A stretch of 64,000 bases of DNA from Chryseobacterium joostei (GCF_003815775.1 NZ_CP033926.1:1178001-1242000), one strand, 5' to 3'. Positions 25,309 through 34,371 are shown, counted from the first letter of the stretch. Notes: generated by a model not told the origin, from the sequence alone. A program made the numbers and translations.

Positions 25309-26375
25309 CAGTTTAAATTTAAATAAGATTCATAAGGCTTAATAAACTGCTCATATTCATACTCAAAACCTAAGCCAATCATACTTTGCACAAAATTTTC
25401 ATAAACCAAGATTCTCTGGTCCAGAGGACTTTTACTTAAAATTTGCCTTCGAACATATTCTATTCTCGACGCATTATCCATCGTTGAGAAAAGCGGGCAA
25501 AAATTTGCACGAAGCTCTACAAGTGTCTGGTCGGTTGGGGTATATCCTCTAGCTGCAAATTTCACAAACCTTACCAGAATCTGAGCCGAACTATAATGTG
25601 CAGCGTGAATATTGAGGTCCCTGACTATACTGAGCTTTTTAGCTCTGGCATCACCGATCCCACTACCTGAAGGATCAATCAACAGTTTATTAATGGGTTC
25701 ATAATATATCGCATTGCATGCAAAGTCCCGTATCTTAAAATCATCTGCCAATTCCGAACCGAATAGAGAGGTACCATACCCAGCATTACTCAATGAAAAA
25801 TTTTTAACATCAATAAAAGGATCGCCGGAAGCTGGAGTACCACCTATACGAATGTAGCCATGTTGTCTTGCATAAGAGAATTTATCGTTGAACATTGATT
25901 TGATAAGTGGTAATGCCCACTTAAGCGGCATGGTGGTAACCAGGTCAATATCATTCGATTTTTCGCCCTGAATAAAATCACGTACTGTCCCACCAACTAA
26001 ATAAGTTTCGTATCCCCTATAATAAAATTCTTGTATTAGTTCCATATAGTTCGGTCCCGGTGGTATACGCTCTTCAAGTTTTTTGGTAATCATATCAGCT
26101 AAATCTGTAGGTGCTGCTTCAACGATTCCTGATTCAGGCAGTCTTTCCCAGTTAGGTCCTATCCTGTTATTTGGATATTTCGCCCTAATGATTTCAAATG
26201 AATTGGTTGAGTCGGGAAAATCAAATTGGTTTATTATAACAGGCTTTTCATATATATCATAACCCAGTAATTTCCCTTCTATGATTTTATTTTTAGAAAA
26301 ATATACCACCTCCTCTCCGGGTTTTGGAAAAATCGAGGGTGGCAAACAGTTTGGATTGGCACTCATATGTTGCAA
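25308..26375 (-). CDS. CCA-adding-type nucleotidyltransferase, short form
   Basis: The 355-residue protein has an N-terminal part (1-110) with beta strands and no known fold, then a class II tRNA nucleotidyltransferase head. Motif A is YLVGGTVRDFIQG (125-137) with NDIDL (D142, D144), the third Asp is probably in FIDV (D189), motif B is IRDFACNAIYYEP (about 215-227) and the ILVRFVKFAARGY segment is near 266-278. The HD and long C-terminal parts of CCA enzymes are absent. The family adds nucleotides to RNA 3' ends. Its stop overlaps the NACHT start, so it is probably its partner, perhaps as an RNA-modifying effector or alarm enzyme. ATG 26366 (MSANPN) is an alternative start. Function is inferred. 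Confidence 0.85.
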   Translation of the reverse strand: MQHMSANPNCLPPSIFPKPGEEVVYFSKNKIIEGKLLGYDIYEKPVIINQFDFPDSTNSFEIIRAKYPNNRIGPNWERLPESGIVEAAPTDLADMITKKLEERIPPGPNYMELIQEFYYRGYETYLVGGTVRDFIQGEKSNDIDLVTTMPLKWALPLIKSMFNDKFSYARQHGYIRIGGTPASGDPFIDVKNFSLSNAGYGTSLFGSELADDFKIRDFACNAIYYEPINKLLIDPSGSGIGDARAKKLSIVRDLNIHAAHYSSAQILVRFVKFAARGYTPTDQTLVELRANFCPLFSTMDNASRIEYVRRQILSKSPLDQRILVYENFVQSMIGLGFEYEYEQFIKPYESYLNLN

Positions 26376-26529
26376 TTAATGTTTTCTTTTATGGCTATTT
26401 GTGTAATTATCGATAATTCAATAATAAATATGCTCTAATTTATAAATTATTATTGTATAAAATATAGATATAAACTAAAACTTTATAATCTACAATCTGA
26501 TTCACGACGATATCTCACACTTTACAAAA

Positions 26530-26560
26530 AAACGCTCTAAGTGGGGAACTCGGAGCGTTT
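26530..26560 (+). terminator. hairpin, probable terminator
   Basis: The stem AAACGCTC with complement GAGCGTTT has a 15-base loop (taagtggggaactcg) and an A-run before it. The T-run on the minus strand suggests it can end minus-strand transcripts arriving from the pseudogene side. Confidence 0.6.
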
Positions 26561-26589
26561 GCCATATTATTAACCTATTTTATGAAAAG

Positions 26590-26607
26590 TTTGCTCGATC
26601 GAGCAAA
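26590..26607. repeat. perfect 18-bp palindrome TTTGCTCGATCGAGCAAA
   Basis: A perfect palindrome centred on CGATCG with no spacer. It could be a regulator binding site or a trace of a recombination site. It is the longest perfect palindrome without loop that I saw in the window. Confidence 0.7.
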
Positions 26608-26705
26608 TAATTATTGATATCTAATTTAAACACTTTTCACTAAAATATCAAATTGACGAATTAACATTACTGCAACCGTAGGAGTCTTCACCTCTATGTG
26701 CAGCA

Positions 26706-27113
26706 TTATTCCGGCTGTATGATCATATAATGTACAAGTTTAAATTCATTTTTTATCTCTGTGCGGATAAAGCGTATCGCCTCAGTGATCTCCTCTGTAT
26801 CCAGGTCCTCTTCAAAATCTATTATCTACATCAGGACAACTTCTTCGGGCGACTGATAAGTCGATAATATGTTTTTAGTCCTCACCACTGTAACGTCCTT
26901 TTCTGCGAGTTCCGCAATTTTTTTTCTCGTTTCGGTTGCGATACCTTCGCCCATCAACAAGCTTCTGCTTTCTCTAGCCAATATAAAGGAAACAAAAACA
27001 AGCAGCAATCCTACGATTACTGAGGCTAATCCATCCAACTCGGGAATCTTTAGTGAATGGCTCAGCCACATTATTACAGTTACAATAATTAAACCTGAAA
27101 TCTTTAATATCAC
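26706..27113 (-). pseudogene. decayed cation-diffusion-facilitator gene (C-terminal part)
   Basis: The open frame from 27113 encodes 95 residues with two membrane segments and IPELDGLASVIVGLLLVFV and ARESRSLLMGEGIATE, typical of the fifth and sixth membrane helices and cytoplasmic domain of CDF cation exporters. It stops at a TAG (26826-26828) after EEVVLM. If the stop is read through, the same frame goes on IIDFEEDLDTEEITEAIRF and ends KLVHYMIIQPE before TAA at 26706, a normal CDF C-terminus. A single change of a Leu-type codon to TAG therefore truncated it. The N-terminal four membrane helices are missing upstream of 27113. It is a remnant. Confidence 0.78.
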
Positions 27114-27155
27114 AGATTATTCCCTAACTTTCCAGAAGAATAATTTTAAATAACG

Positions 27156-28610
27156 ATGATCAGGATCTATATAGATTGGAATGTAATGAGCCAGATGAAA
27201 AACGGGCACCACAGTGATTTTTTTTCAATTATTTCAGATAACGAGAAATTTTTAAAGCCCTATTCATCTTCGCATCTTGGCGACATTTCTGCGAGTAGCC
27301 AAGAACTATCAAATATGGAGAATATCGATTCTGATCTGGATTTTATCTCCAACCTTACCCAAAATTATTGTTTATTCCATATAGAGGGCAGAACTGTATT
27401 TCGAAATAATCCTCCTCGGGATTTATACATACAGGATAGCAATCTAAGTCAACTACTAGATGTGCTTCGTATCAAACCACTTTCAGACAATCTTGATGAA
27501 GAAAGTAGAAATCTACAGGAACTATTGAATGAGCAAATTACGTTATTTAAAAACACTCCTATCGATAAAGTTTTTCAAAAATCCTTCGAAAACCCTGAAA
27601 CAGCTCATCTTATGCGCAGCTTTCTCCCTGAACTTGAGGACAATTATACACAGGTTGGACTTTTAACAGCAATCTTTGGAATGATAGAAAGAATGAACAA
27701 AAATACAGCTTATAAAGATTTACGTGAAAATCTTCAAGGTGGGGCAGATATAAAAAGAGACCAAATATTTCACAGCGCTTCCCCCTATGAACTCATTGAT
27801 AAAGCTTATAAAAAAAAAGGAATTTTAGCTGAACCAAAAAGCCCTGCCCATGAGTTTGCCTCCCCCTGGTTCACAGAAATAAGTAATGAATATATAGCAC
27901 TGGACATGCACGGGTATCAGGAAGATAAAATTTCTATAAACAGAGGCAGGAAACAAACTTTCAGAAATACCATGGAAGATGCTTTTCATACAGCTTTTGG
28001 GTCTTCATGTGATTTTTATATTACTCAGGATCAAAGAAACTGTAAAAAGGCAAATGCCGTCTATGAAAAACTTGATATTAACACGATCGCCATGTCGGCC
28101 GATGACTTTCTGATCCTTTACAAAAAATGTCTTCAGTTCAAAACAGTAGATTTCCTTAATCAATTGTTGCATTTATTAAAAAATTTAGTACCGTCCAATA
28201 CTTCCGACCTTAAGAGTAGCCCTTATGACAGCGCTTTCTTTTTCTTTGACTACTTTAATGTTATACGTATAATTACCGATAAAAGTACTAAAAGTCCATT
28301 CCTTCTCCTGACTAGACATCTACCCACTAACTCCCCACCTATTTTCGGCAAGGAAGCACATGTTCTTGTCAGTAAATTACAGCTGCTTTTGGGTAACGAC
28401 GTAGATAATTTGGGAAAATTCTCTGATCCAGAAATGGAACAAATTGAAAAAGACAGTTGGCTTGGCAGACATTGGAAATATGCTGATGTCAACATAAAAC
28501 TACGCGCTATGGAAGGGCATCTGCAATTATATTTGTACCCACCAAATAATAAAAATTGGATTCAAAAGCTATTGCACGCAGTAAAATCCTTTTTTAACTT
28601 TGGAAAATAA
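27156..28610 (+). CDS. PIN-like nuclease-domain protein
   Basis: The 484-residue product begins MIRIYIDWNVMSQ, with Asp7 in the place of the first PIN acidic residue. A later helix-strand pair, TMEDAFHTAFGSSCDFYITQD, supplies the expected acidic and 'CDFYITQD' strand of PIN-like nucleases, with DINTIAMSADDF following. The middle is helical. The C-terminal 170 residues are unassigned. PIN enzymes cut RNA. There is no antitoxin-like neighbour, but a PD-(D/E)XK gene follows on the same strand after 116 bases. The start overlaps nothing and lies 42 bases from the decayed transporter gene. The family call is by motif only. Confidence 0.6.
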   Translation: MIRIYIDWNVMSQMKNGHHSDFFSIISDNEKFLKPYSSSHLGDISASSQELSNMENIDSDLDFISNLTQNYCLFHIEGRTVFRNNPPRDLYIQDSNLSQLLDVLRIKPLSDNLDEESRNLQELLNEQITLFKNTPIDKVFQKSFENPETAHLMRSFLPELEDNYTQVGLLTAIFGMIERMNKNTAYKDLRENLQGGADIKRDQIFHSASPYELIDKAYKKKGILAEPKSPAHEFASPWFTEISNEYIALDMHGYQEDKISINRGRKQTFRNTMEDAFHTAFGSSCDFYITQDQRNCKKANAVYEKLDINTIAMSADDFLILYKKCLQFKTVDFLNQLLHLLKNLVPSNTSDLKSSPYDSAFFFFDYFNVIRIITDKSTKSPFLLLTRHLPTNSPPIFGKEAHVLVSKLQLLLGNDVDNLGKFSDPEMEQIEKDSWLGRHWKYADVNIKLRAMEGHLQLYLYPPNNKNWIQKLLHAVKSFFNFGK

Positions 28611-28726
28611 ACGTCTTGCCAAATAGCCCTAGCTATCAATAATTTATAAAAAAAATTGTATTATAAATTCCTTGGATTAGCTAAAACTAATCAAAAAGAG
28701 ACATCAACTGAAAATAGCAAAGTAAA

Positions 28727-29584
28727 ATGAAAACATCAATTGTCGGAAAGTACGATTTATTAGAGGGAAATAAATTATATCAAGCAAGAGCGAGAGTAGC
28801 TTTACCCTACCTAGTTAAACAAGCTGAGGCCCGTCAGACAATTTATTATTCCGACCTTGCTAAAATTCTTGAAATGCCAAATCCAAGAAATCTTAATTAT
28901 GTATTGGGTGTGATTGGAAATGCAATGAAAGAACTGAGCTTAAGTATTGACATCAAAATTCCACCCATCCAATGTATCGCGATCAGCAAAAGAACTAACC
29001 TTCCAGGCGATGGAATTTCTTGGTTTATCGATATTGCTGATTACAGCACACGTAGCCCAAGCCAGCAGAAAGAGTTTTTGGATGCTATGCTCGCAGAAAT
29101 ATATTTATTTCCATACTGGCGGGAAGTTTTGAATGTTCTTGGTTTGGATCCAATACACATAGACCTTCAAGAAGATTTACATAAAGCAACCAAAATACGA
29201 TCAGGAGGTGAAAGCGAAAGCCACAGAAAATTTAAGGAGTTTGTTTCAAAAAACCCTTTAGTACTAGGTCTTAAGGATTCCCTTCCAGAGGGAATACTCG
29301 AACATGTACTACCTTCAGCTGATGTTATTGACGTTCTATTTATTGATCAATCCCTGAAAATCGGGGTCGAAGTGAAATCTATTATTTCTACTCCAGAAGA
29401 TATATTACGTGGTATTTTCCAGTGTGTAAAATACAAGCATTTAATTGAAGCAAAACAAATTGTAGATAATGAACTTCCAAACAGTCGCATTATTTTGGCA
29501 TTGGAAGGAAGACTTCCCGAGAAATTCATCATAGCAAAAAACCTCTTAGGCATTGAGGTGATTGATAACATATTGATGTCCTAG
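28727..29584 (+). CDS. PD-(D/E)XK-family protein
   Basis: The 285-residue product has an N-terminal winged-helix-like part (about 15-75, 'QTIYYSDLAKILEMPNPRN'). Its C-terminal nuclease core reads VIDVLFID (Asp202), KIGVEVKS (Glu215-x-Lys217) and a helix GIFQCVKYKHLI with the conserved Gln232 and Tyr236 of RecB-like nucleases. The N-terminal part could bind DNA. It is downstream of the PIN-like gene on the same strand. The layout resembles small restriction or defence effectors of mobile elements, but no methyltransferase is nearby. Confidence 0.72.
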   Translation: MKTSIVGKYDLLEGNKLYQARARVALPYLVKQAEARQTIYYSDLAKILEMPNPRNLNYVLGVIGNAMKELSLSIDIKIPPIQCIAISKRTNLPGDGISWFIDIADYSTRSPSQQKEFLDAMLAEIYLFPYWREVLNVLGLDPIHIDLQEDLHKATKIRSGGESESHRKFKEFVSKNPLVLGLKDSLPEGILEHVLPSADVIDVLFIDQSLKIGVEVKSIISTPEDILRGIFQCVKYKHLIEAKQIVDNELPNSRIILALEGRLPEKFIIAKNLLGIEVIDNILMS

Positions 29585-29664
29585 GAAAAGTCCATAGAAG
29601 AATAAATTGACTTCGCTTGATTTATATTATTTTCATATCATTCTTACAATCCATCAACAAAGAA

Positions 29665-30483
29665 TTATATGAAAATCTTACTTAAAATGCTGCGGTTGTG
29701 CCGCAGTAGTAATGTATCCAAAAGATAGAGTTCCTGATCTGAAACAATACTATTTCTTTTATTACTTTCAATTTTCATTGATTTTATGCTATTGGAGATA
29801 CCCCGATATGGAAATCTTCTAAGCTCACTCATCCGGTCCAATACATATCCGGCAAATTTCTTTTTTATAAAAACCGTATCCTTTTTATTATCAAATCCCT
29901 TAACATCTATCCCCACAAAATCAACGCGTGGGTTATTTTCATACCACTGACCCAAAAACCCTTCCTCAATAAATTTAGGAATGTATCTTTCAAATCTTTT
30001 TTCCCGTTGAAATCGCTCACGGTCAAAAATGTATTCCTCAACGTTTACTTCCACCTCATCCAGTTCAAGGTATTTGGCAAGACATAAGCGATGTTGCCCA
30101 CCCGTAGTGAAAAAGTGATCGCCATACTGTTCAACTGTCTTTTCCTCCTCATTAAAGTGGATATGGTCAATAATCTGGTCTAAATCGACCAAATTGTCAA
30201 TAACCCAATCTAGTCGTTTCAGATCGCGCAATAAATCGTCCCAGTGATATGTCCAGTCCTTTACCTTATAAGCTGGACAATTGTACGAGTAGGCGTATTC
30301 AATACCACATATGTTTGCTGGATTGATCTTCTTTTTTACAGTCCTCTTGCGATAAAAAAACTCCTTATGGAGAATTTCATCCGGGCGATAAACAATATCG
30401 CTATGCCAATGCTGATTAGGATAGTTTGGATTATGTAATTTTATCCAGTCTATCCGTTGTTGATGCGAGTACCTGTAGGCCAT
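29665..30483 (-). CDS. ParB/sulfiredoxin-like domain protein
   Basis: The 272-residue protein contains FFTTGGQHRLCLAKYLELDE (about 122-141), which resembles the GxxR/HR box of ParB/Srx-fold nucleases and kinases, followed by a strand VEVNVEEYIFD. The N-terminal 120 residues are charged and have SHQQRIDWIKLHNPNYPNQH. The C-terminal part is basic. It lies 45 bases downstream of the SEFIR gene on the same strand and is probably in the same transcript. The ParB-like call rests on this one motif and its place. It could act on DNA or nucleotides. Confidence 0.55.
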   Translation of the reverse strand: MAYRYSHQQRIDWIKLHNPNYPNQHWHSDIVYRPDEILHKEFFYRKRTVKKKINPANICGIEYAYSYNCPAYKVKDWTYHWDDLLRDLKRLDWVIDNLVDLDQIIDHIHFNEEEKTVEQYGDHFFTTGGQHRLCLAKYLELDEVEVNVEEYIFDRERFQREKRFERYIPKFIEEGFLGQWYENNPRVDFVGIDVKGFDNKKDTVFIKKKFAGYVLDRMSELRRFPYRGISNSIKSMKIESNKRNSIVSDQELYLLDTLLLRHNRSILSKIFI

Positions 30484-30528
30484 TTATTTATATTTTTTCG
30501 CATTTTACCAATCGATACCATTCCAGGC

Positions 30529-31965
30529 TTACCTTTCACTTGCAATTGTATCCGGGTTTACAAGCTCATGAATGGAAGGCACTTTCGAATACCCGTTCCC
30601 TCCATAACGAATATGGTCATTATTTTCACTTTTGTAAGTTGTCAGTATATTTTTAAGCTCAATCGCTCCTTTTATGTCGAATATTTCCTTTACATTATCA
30701 AAATGCTTTTTAGATGTCATTTTTGCGAAAAAATTGATAGGCTGTGATTCTCCATAAATATAAGTATAAGGAAACCACGTTTCGTAATCAACTATCTTCA
30801 GATAGCTAACGAAATAACATACCATATCAGCTAATATAAGGTCGGTCTTTTTAAAATTTTCACACAAATTCATAATAATATACTCTCCAAAACCTGTAAT
30901 CTTCTTGTGTTCCCTAGAAAAATATTGTTCCAGATATTCATGGTAGCCTCCGATAAAAGTAAACTTAGAAGCTTCTGTCTTCCTGGCATATTTTTCTTTT
31001 TTGTAATATTTAGTATGTAGCAGATCTGCAACGAGTTTGTAGTTTTTATTTTTTAAGGCTGCAGCTATTGCATACAGGAAAAGTTCATGAAAAATTACTT
31101 TAAAAATGTCAAATCTTGCAGGGCTCCAGCTGCCTTCGTGTTCCCTGGGACTATCATAAAACGGAGCAGTTTCAAAAAATTCGATTAATAATTCATCGCT
31201 ATTATCCAGTTCGTTACTTGCCAAAATTTCAATAAATTGTACAAAATCTTCTTTCAATGGTTTATATGATTTCAGCGTATCATATAATTTCTCGCCATAA
31301 CCGATTATATCAGTTGGCGTATTGACAAGCTCAAAATCCCAAAGTTTATCCTGAAAGATCTCAATAAAACTTTTCAATTCCCTATATGCAACCTTTCCAT
31401 TCTTATTGATCTGGTTATTTATTGTCTTTAATTTATTGTGGGTTTCAGCAAGATTTACAACTGAATCGGTAATATAGCTGGGCGCTTTTATTCCTAATTT
31501 AGGTTTAGGAAGCGATGGGGTTTCAAGAATATTTCTTAATAATTCCTCATAACTATTTTCAAAATCCTCTTCCCTTGAAAAATCGATATATTTTCTGCTT
31601 TGTAAATACACAGGAAGAAATGCATGTCCATCCTCATCCCTCTCTCTTACGAGTGGAATGAATTTGACTTGCTCTTGCTTCGAATAGATATTTGGCGTAA
31701 TAATCTGGGTTTCGGTTCCCACACCCCCAGCTCGATCATTAGATTTTTCCGTATACGTTTTATCAGAAACTATAAGTACCCGAAAAATATCTTTTGCCTT
31801 AACCATAGTTTCCATGAAACTATGGATATCATGACCATCTTGAAGTGACCACCTATCCAACACAACGTCAACGCTGTCGTTCATTAGTCTTGTTGCAAGA
31901 TCAACTATCCATTGTTGATGCTCACTATTACCCCATGCATAGGAAATAAATACTTTTTTACTCAT
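30529..31965 (-). CDS. SEFIR/TIR-like domain protein
   Basis: The 478-residue product begins MSKKVFISYAWGNSEHQQWI, with the SEFIR/TIR 'FISYAW' signature, and continues VDVVLDRWSLQDGHDIHSFM (about residues 33-52), RVLIVSDKTYTEK and VKFIPLVRERDEDGHAFLP. This is typical of SEFIR rather than canonical TIR. The rest (about 160-478) is helical with no recognised domain. SEFIR and TIR domains act as NADases or as adaptors in bacterial defence. The following gene on the same strand is ParB-like. Whether the NADase Glu is present cannot be settled by eye. Confidence 0.82.
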   Translation of the reverse strand: MSKKVFISYAWGNSEHQQWIVDLATRLMNDSVDVVLDRWSLQDGHDIHSFMETMVKAKDIFRVLIVSDKTYTEKSNDRAGGVGTETQIITPNIYSKQEQVKFIPLVRERDEDGHAFLPVYLQSRKYIDFSREEDFENSYEELLRNILETPSLPKPKLGIKAPSYITDSVVNLAETHNKLKTINNQINKNGKVAYRELKSFIEIFQDKLWDFELVNTPTDIIGYGEKLYDTLKSYKPLKEDFVQFIEILASNELDNSDELLIEFFETAPFYDSPREHEGSWSPARFDIFKVIFHELFLYAIAAALKNKNYKLVADLLHTKYYKKEKYARKTEASKFTFIGGYHEYLEQYFSREHKKITGFGEYIIMNLCENFKKTDLILADMVCYFVSYLKIVDYETWFPYTYIYGESQPINFFAKMTSKKHFDNVKEIFDIKGAIELKNILTTYKSENNDHIRYGGNGYSKVPSIHELVNPDTIASER

Positions 31966-32818
31966 GTAAATTGTGCTATTCTAGGTTTAAAATTAGCTTA
32001 AATAATGCTATAAATTCTCCAGCTTTCTATAAACAAAAGTAAGTAAATCTTTGTGTTTACAAGCAACCAGCAACAGATCCGCGCGAATAATATTAAAAAT
32101 AAATCAAGGAAAAGTTAAGACCAGGAAATTTTACAGCAGTGCATTTCCTAGTCTGTGTAAAGAAATCTATTCAGTCCACTTAACGCTATTCCCAAAATGC
32201 CTTATGCATAAACTTATTATGGCGTGTGCTTTATGGCACCGGGCTTTCCGTTACAAGTCCTCGTTCCTGTGGGCTTTCCCCTTCAATCACTCACGCAAAA
32301 GATATCATTTCAAAATACATAATTCAAAACACCACTATCATTGCCAGCCCACAAAAGCAAAAGCACATTTACGCCATGCCCGTTCCTTCATTGTAAAAGA
32401 GCTTTTTGCATTCCCTAACATAGAAAATTGAAAGCCGCTCCTAAGCCCGTCCGGATTATACGCAGCTTTAAATTACCTATGAATAATACTTTTTTAACAC
32501 GACTGAAATTTCAGGAAAAATAAGATTTGTTTAATCAGTTTTTATCAAAAGAACAGTCGAAAAAGGGAAGTAAAAATACGTCGGCCAGCCACCGACACCA
32601 CCCTGCAAGAGAAATAACGAATGAACGGTCTACGCCCCAGAGGGTCCCCCCCATTAAATCATCATTTCTCTTGACTCTGCACCATTTGACCGGCGTATAC
32701 ATTGACTTTCTTTTTTTTCCTGTTTTTTCTTTTGAAAAAAATGATTCGGGGCCGAGCCTCAGCAGGACAGGAAAAGGGGGAAGCGTAACAGGATTGTATA
32801 ACTTAAAAACAGACGATT
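31966..32818. other. 853-base gene-poor region with short direct repeats
   Basis: No gene is convincing here. It contains two copies of GGGCTTTCC (32241 and 32271, 30 bases apart) and the stretch ATCACTCACGCAAAAG (32286-32301), which also occurs with one change at 23059-23074. A small GTCGG/CCGAC hairpin lies at 32580-32596. It precedes the ssb gene, so it may be an origin, transfer or regulatory region of the element. This is inference. Confidence 0.5.
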
Positions 32819-33226
32819 ATGAACATCATCGGAAGGCTGACCAAAAATGCAGAAGTCAGCAAAACACCAAACGGAAAAGAAGTTGTCAACTTCTCCATCG
32901 CAGTGAATGACAGCTACAAAAACAAAGCAGGACAGCGCATTGAACAGACCGAATTTGTGGACTGCTCCTATTGGCTTACTCCTAAAGCCGTGACATTCCT
33001 TGTCAAAGGGCTATTGGTTGAACTATCGGGCAGAATCAGCGCAAGGGCATGGCTTTCAAGTGACGGAACAGCAAAAGCAGGGCTCAATTTCCATACCTCA
33101 GCTATCAAGCCTTTAGGGAAACCCGCCAAGCAGGAAAATGGACAAAGCACACAAACCAGTGCAGAAAAACAGAACGCAAACACTGCAATAGTGGCAGGTT
33201 CGGATGATGACGATTTACCTTTCTAA
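32819..33226 (+). CDS. ssb: single-stranded DNA-binding protein
   Basis: The 135-residue protein starts MNIIGRLTKNAEVSKTPNGK and has the OB-fold core of SSB (VNFSIAVNDSYKNKAGQRIE, FVDCSYWL, ISARAWLSSDG). A flexible Gln/Asn-rich linker follows, ending DDDDLPF, the acidic tail that binds partner proteins. It coats single-stranded DNA and is a usual passenger of plasmids and ICEs. The base composition of this gene and the next seems richer in GC than that of the defence genes, suggesting another origin. It is followed by the DUF932 gene after 59 bases. Confidence 0.95.
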   Translation: MNIIGRLTKNAEVSKTPNGKEVVNFSIAVNDSYKNKAGQRIEQTEFVDCSYWLTPKAVTFLVKGLLVELSGRISARAWLSSDGTAKAGLNFHTSAIKPLGKPAKQENGQSTQTSAEKQNANTAIVAGSDDDDLPF

Positions 33227-33285
33227 CCGTCCGATTCAATCTCACAGATTCATCAATAAACAAAAACACCTTAAAATCAGAAATC

Positions 33286-34359
33286 ATGGCACATAATCTA
33301 AATTACAACAACAGAACAGGCAGATATTCATTTTTCTCAGTAAAGGAAAAGGCTTGGCACGGACTAGGACAGATTGTGCAGGACTACCCTACAAGTGCCG
33401 AAGCAATTCGGCACGCAGGTCTGGACTACGAAGTAGAAAAAAGCCCACTATTTACAAAAGGTTCGGGCATCGTTCAGATTGCAGACGGTATTGTCATTCA
33501 GGACACGGAAATCGAGGTTCCCAATTATTTCGCCAACATCCGCACGGACAACAATACCGTACTCGGTGTAGTGGGCAAAGACTACCATATCGTACAGAAT
33601 AAAGATGCCTTTACCTTTTTTGACGCTATCGTAGGCGGGGAAAGTGGCATCCTCTACGAAACCGCAGGGGCATTGGGGCAGGGAGAACGCATATTTATAA
33701 CTGCAAAACTCCCTAACTACATCCGTATCGGCAATTCCGATGATGTGATTGAAAAATATATCTTCCTGACGACCTCCCATGACGGGAGCGGAAGCATCAC
33801 GGCAGCCTTCACCCCTATCAGAATCGTCTGTCAGAACACCCTGAACGCTTCACTACGCAACATGAGCAACGTAGTACGCATCAAGCACACCGCAGGAGCC
33901 AAACAGCGCCTGAACGATGCCCACAAAGTAATGGGGTTGGCAAACACCCTGACCATGCAGATGGATGGCATTTTCAACAGTTGGGCAAAGGTCAAAGTAA
34001 AGGACAGCGAAATCCGCAAGCTGATTCAGCTCGCCCTATGTCCGAACAAGGAAACATTTGACCTGCTGAAAAAAGGGGCGGATGATGAATTGTCAACGAT
34101 GTTCAAAAACACGGTAGATGATGCATTCGCATACGCCATGATTAACGATACCCAATTGATGGAAACCACAAAAGGGACATTGTTTGGCACTTATAATGCC
34201 GTGACGGGCTACTTTCAGAACGTCCGAAACTACAAAAACCCTGAAGCAAAACTACAGAGCATCGTTCTGGGCGGTACTGCACAGCTCAAAACGCAAAAGG
34301 CATTTGAACTATGCACCTCATTTGAGAAAATTGGTGCAGATGTGTTTGAACTGAATTAA
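33286..34359 (+). CDS. DUF932 (phage/plasmid-like) protein
   Basis: The 357-residue product begins MAHNLNYNNRTGRYSFFSVK and shows family features: EKAWHGLGQIVQ, VVGKDYHIVQN, DAIVGGESGILYETAGALG, and SHDGSGSITAAFTPIRIVCQNT (about residues 165-186). The family is very common on plasmids and ICEs with PRTRC or transfer genes; its job is not known. The C-terminal GTAQLKTQKAFEL segment is typical. It lies between ssb and the small genes, all on the plus strand. Confidence 0.9.
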   Translation: MAHNLNYNNRTGRYSFFSVKEKAWHGLGQIVQDYPTSAEAIRHAGLDYEVEKSPLFTKGSGIVQIADGIVIQDTEIEVPNYFANIRTDNNTVLGVVGKDYHIVQNKDAFTFFDAIVGGESGILYETAGALGQGERIFITAKLPNYIRIGNSDDVIEKYIFLTTSHDGSGSITAAFTPIRIVCQNTLNASLRNMSNVVRIKHTAGAKQRLNDAHKVMGLANTLTMQMDGIFNSWAKVKVKDSEIRKLIQLALCPNKETFDLLKKGADDELSTMFKNTVDDAFAYAMINDTQLMETTKGTLFGTYNAVTGYFQNVRNYKNPEAKLQSIVLGGTAQLKTQKAFELCTSFEKIGADVFELN

Positions 34360-34371
34360 TAAAACTTTTAA

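Larger units (their letters stand above)
26376..26705. other. spacer with terminator and palindrome
   Basis: No gene was found. The spacer holds a T-tract hairpin and an 18-bp palindrome (both listed), and lies between the nucleotidyltransferase gene and the decayed transporter gene. Confidence 0.55.

Noticed and set aside
32051..32431. Open frame of 126 codons before ssb (plus strand)
   Set aside because: The product is rich in His, Cys and Lys with no family-like pattern and lies in a repeat-bearing gene-poor region. It is probably non-coding.
32527..32910. Open frame of 127 codons overlapping the ssb start
   Set aside because: It overlaps ssb in another frame by 92 bases and has a repetitive, basic sequence; ssb is clearly real.
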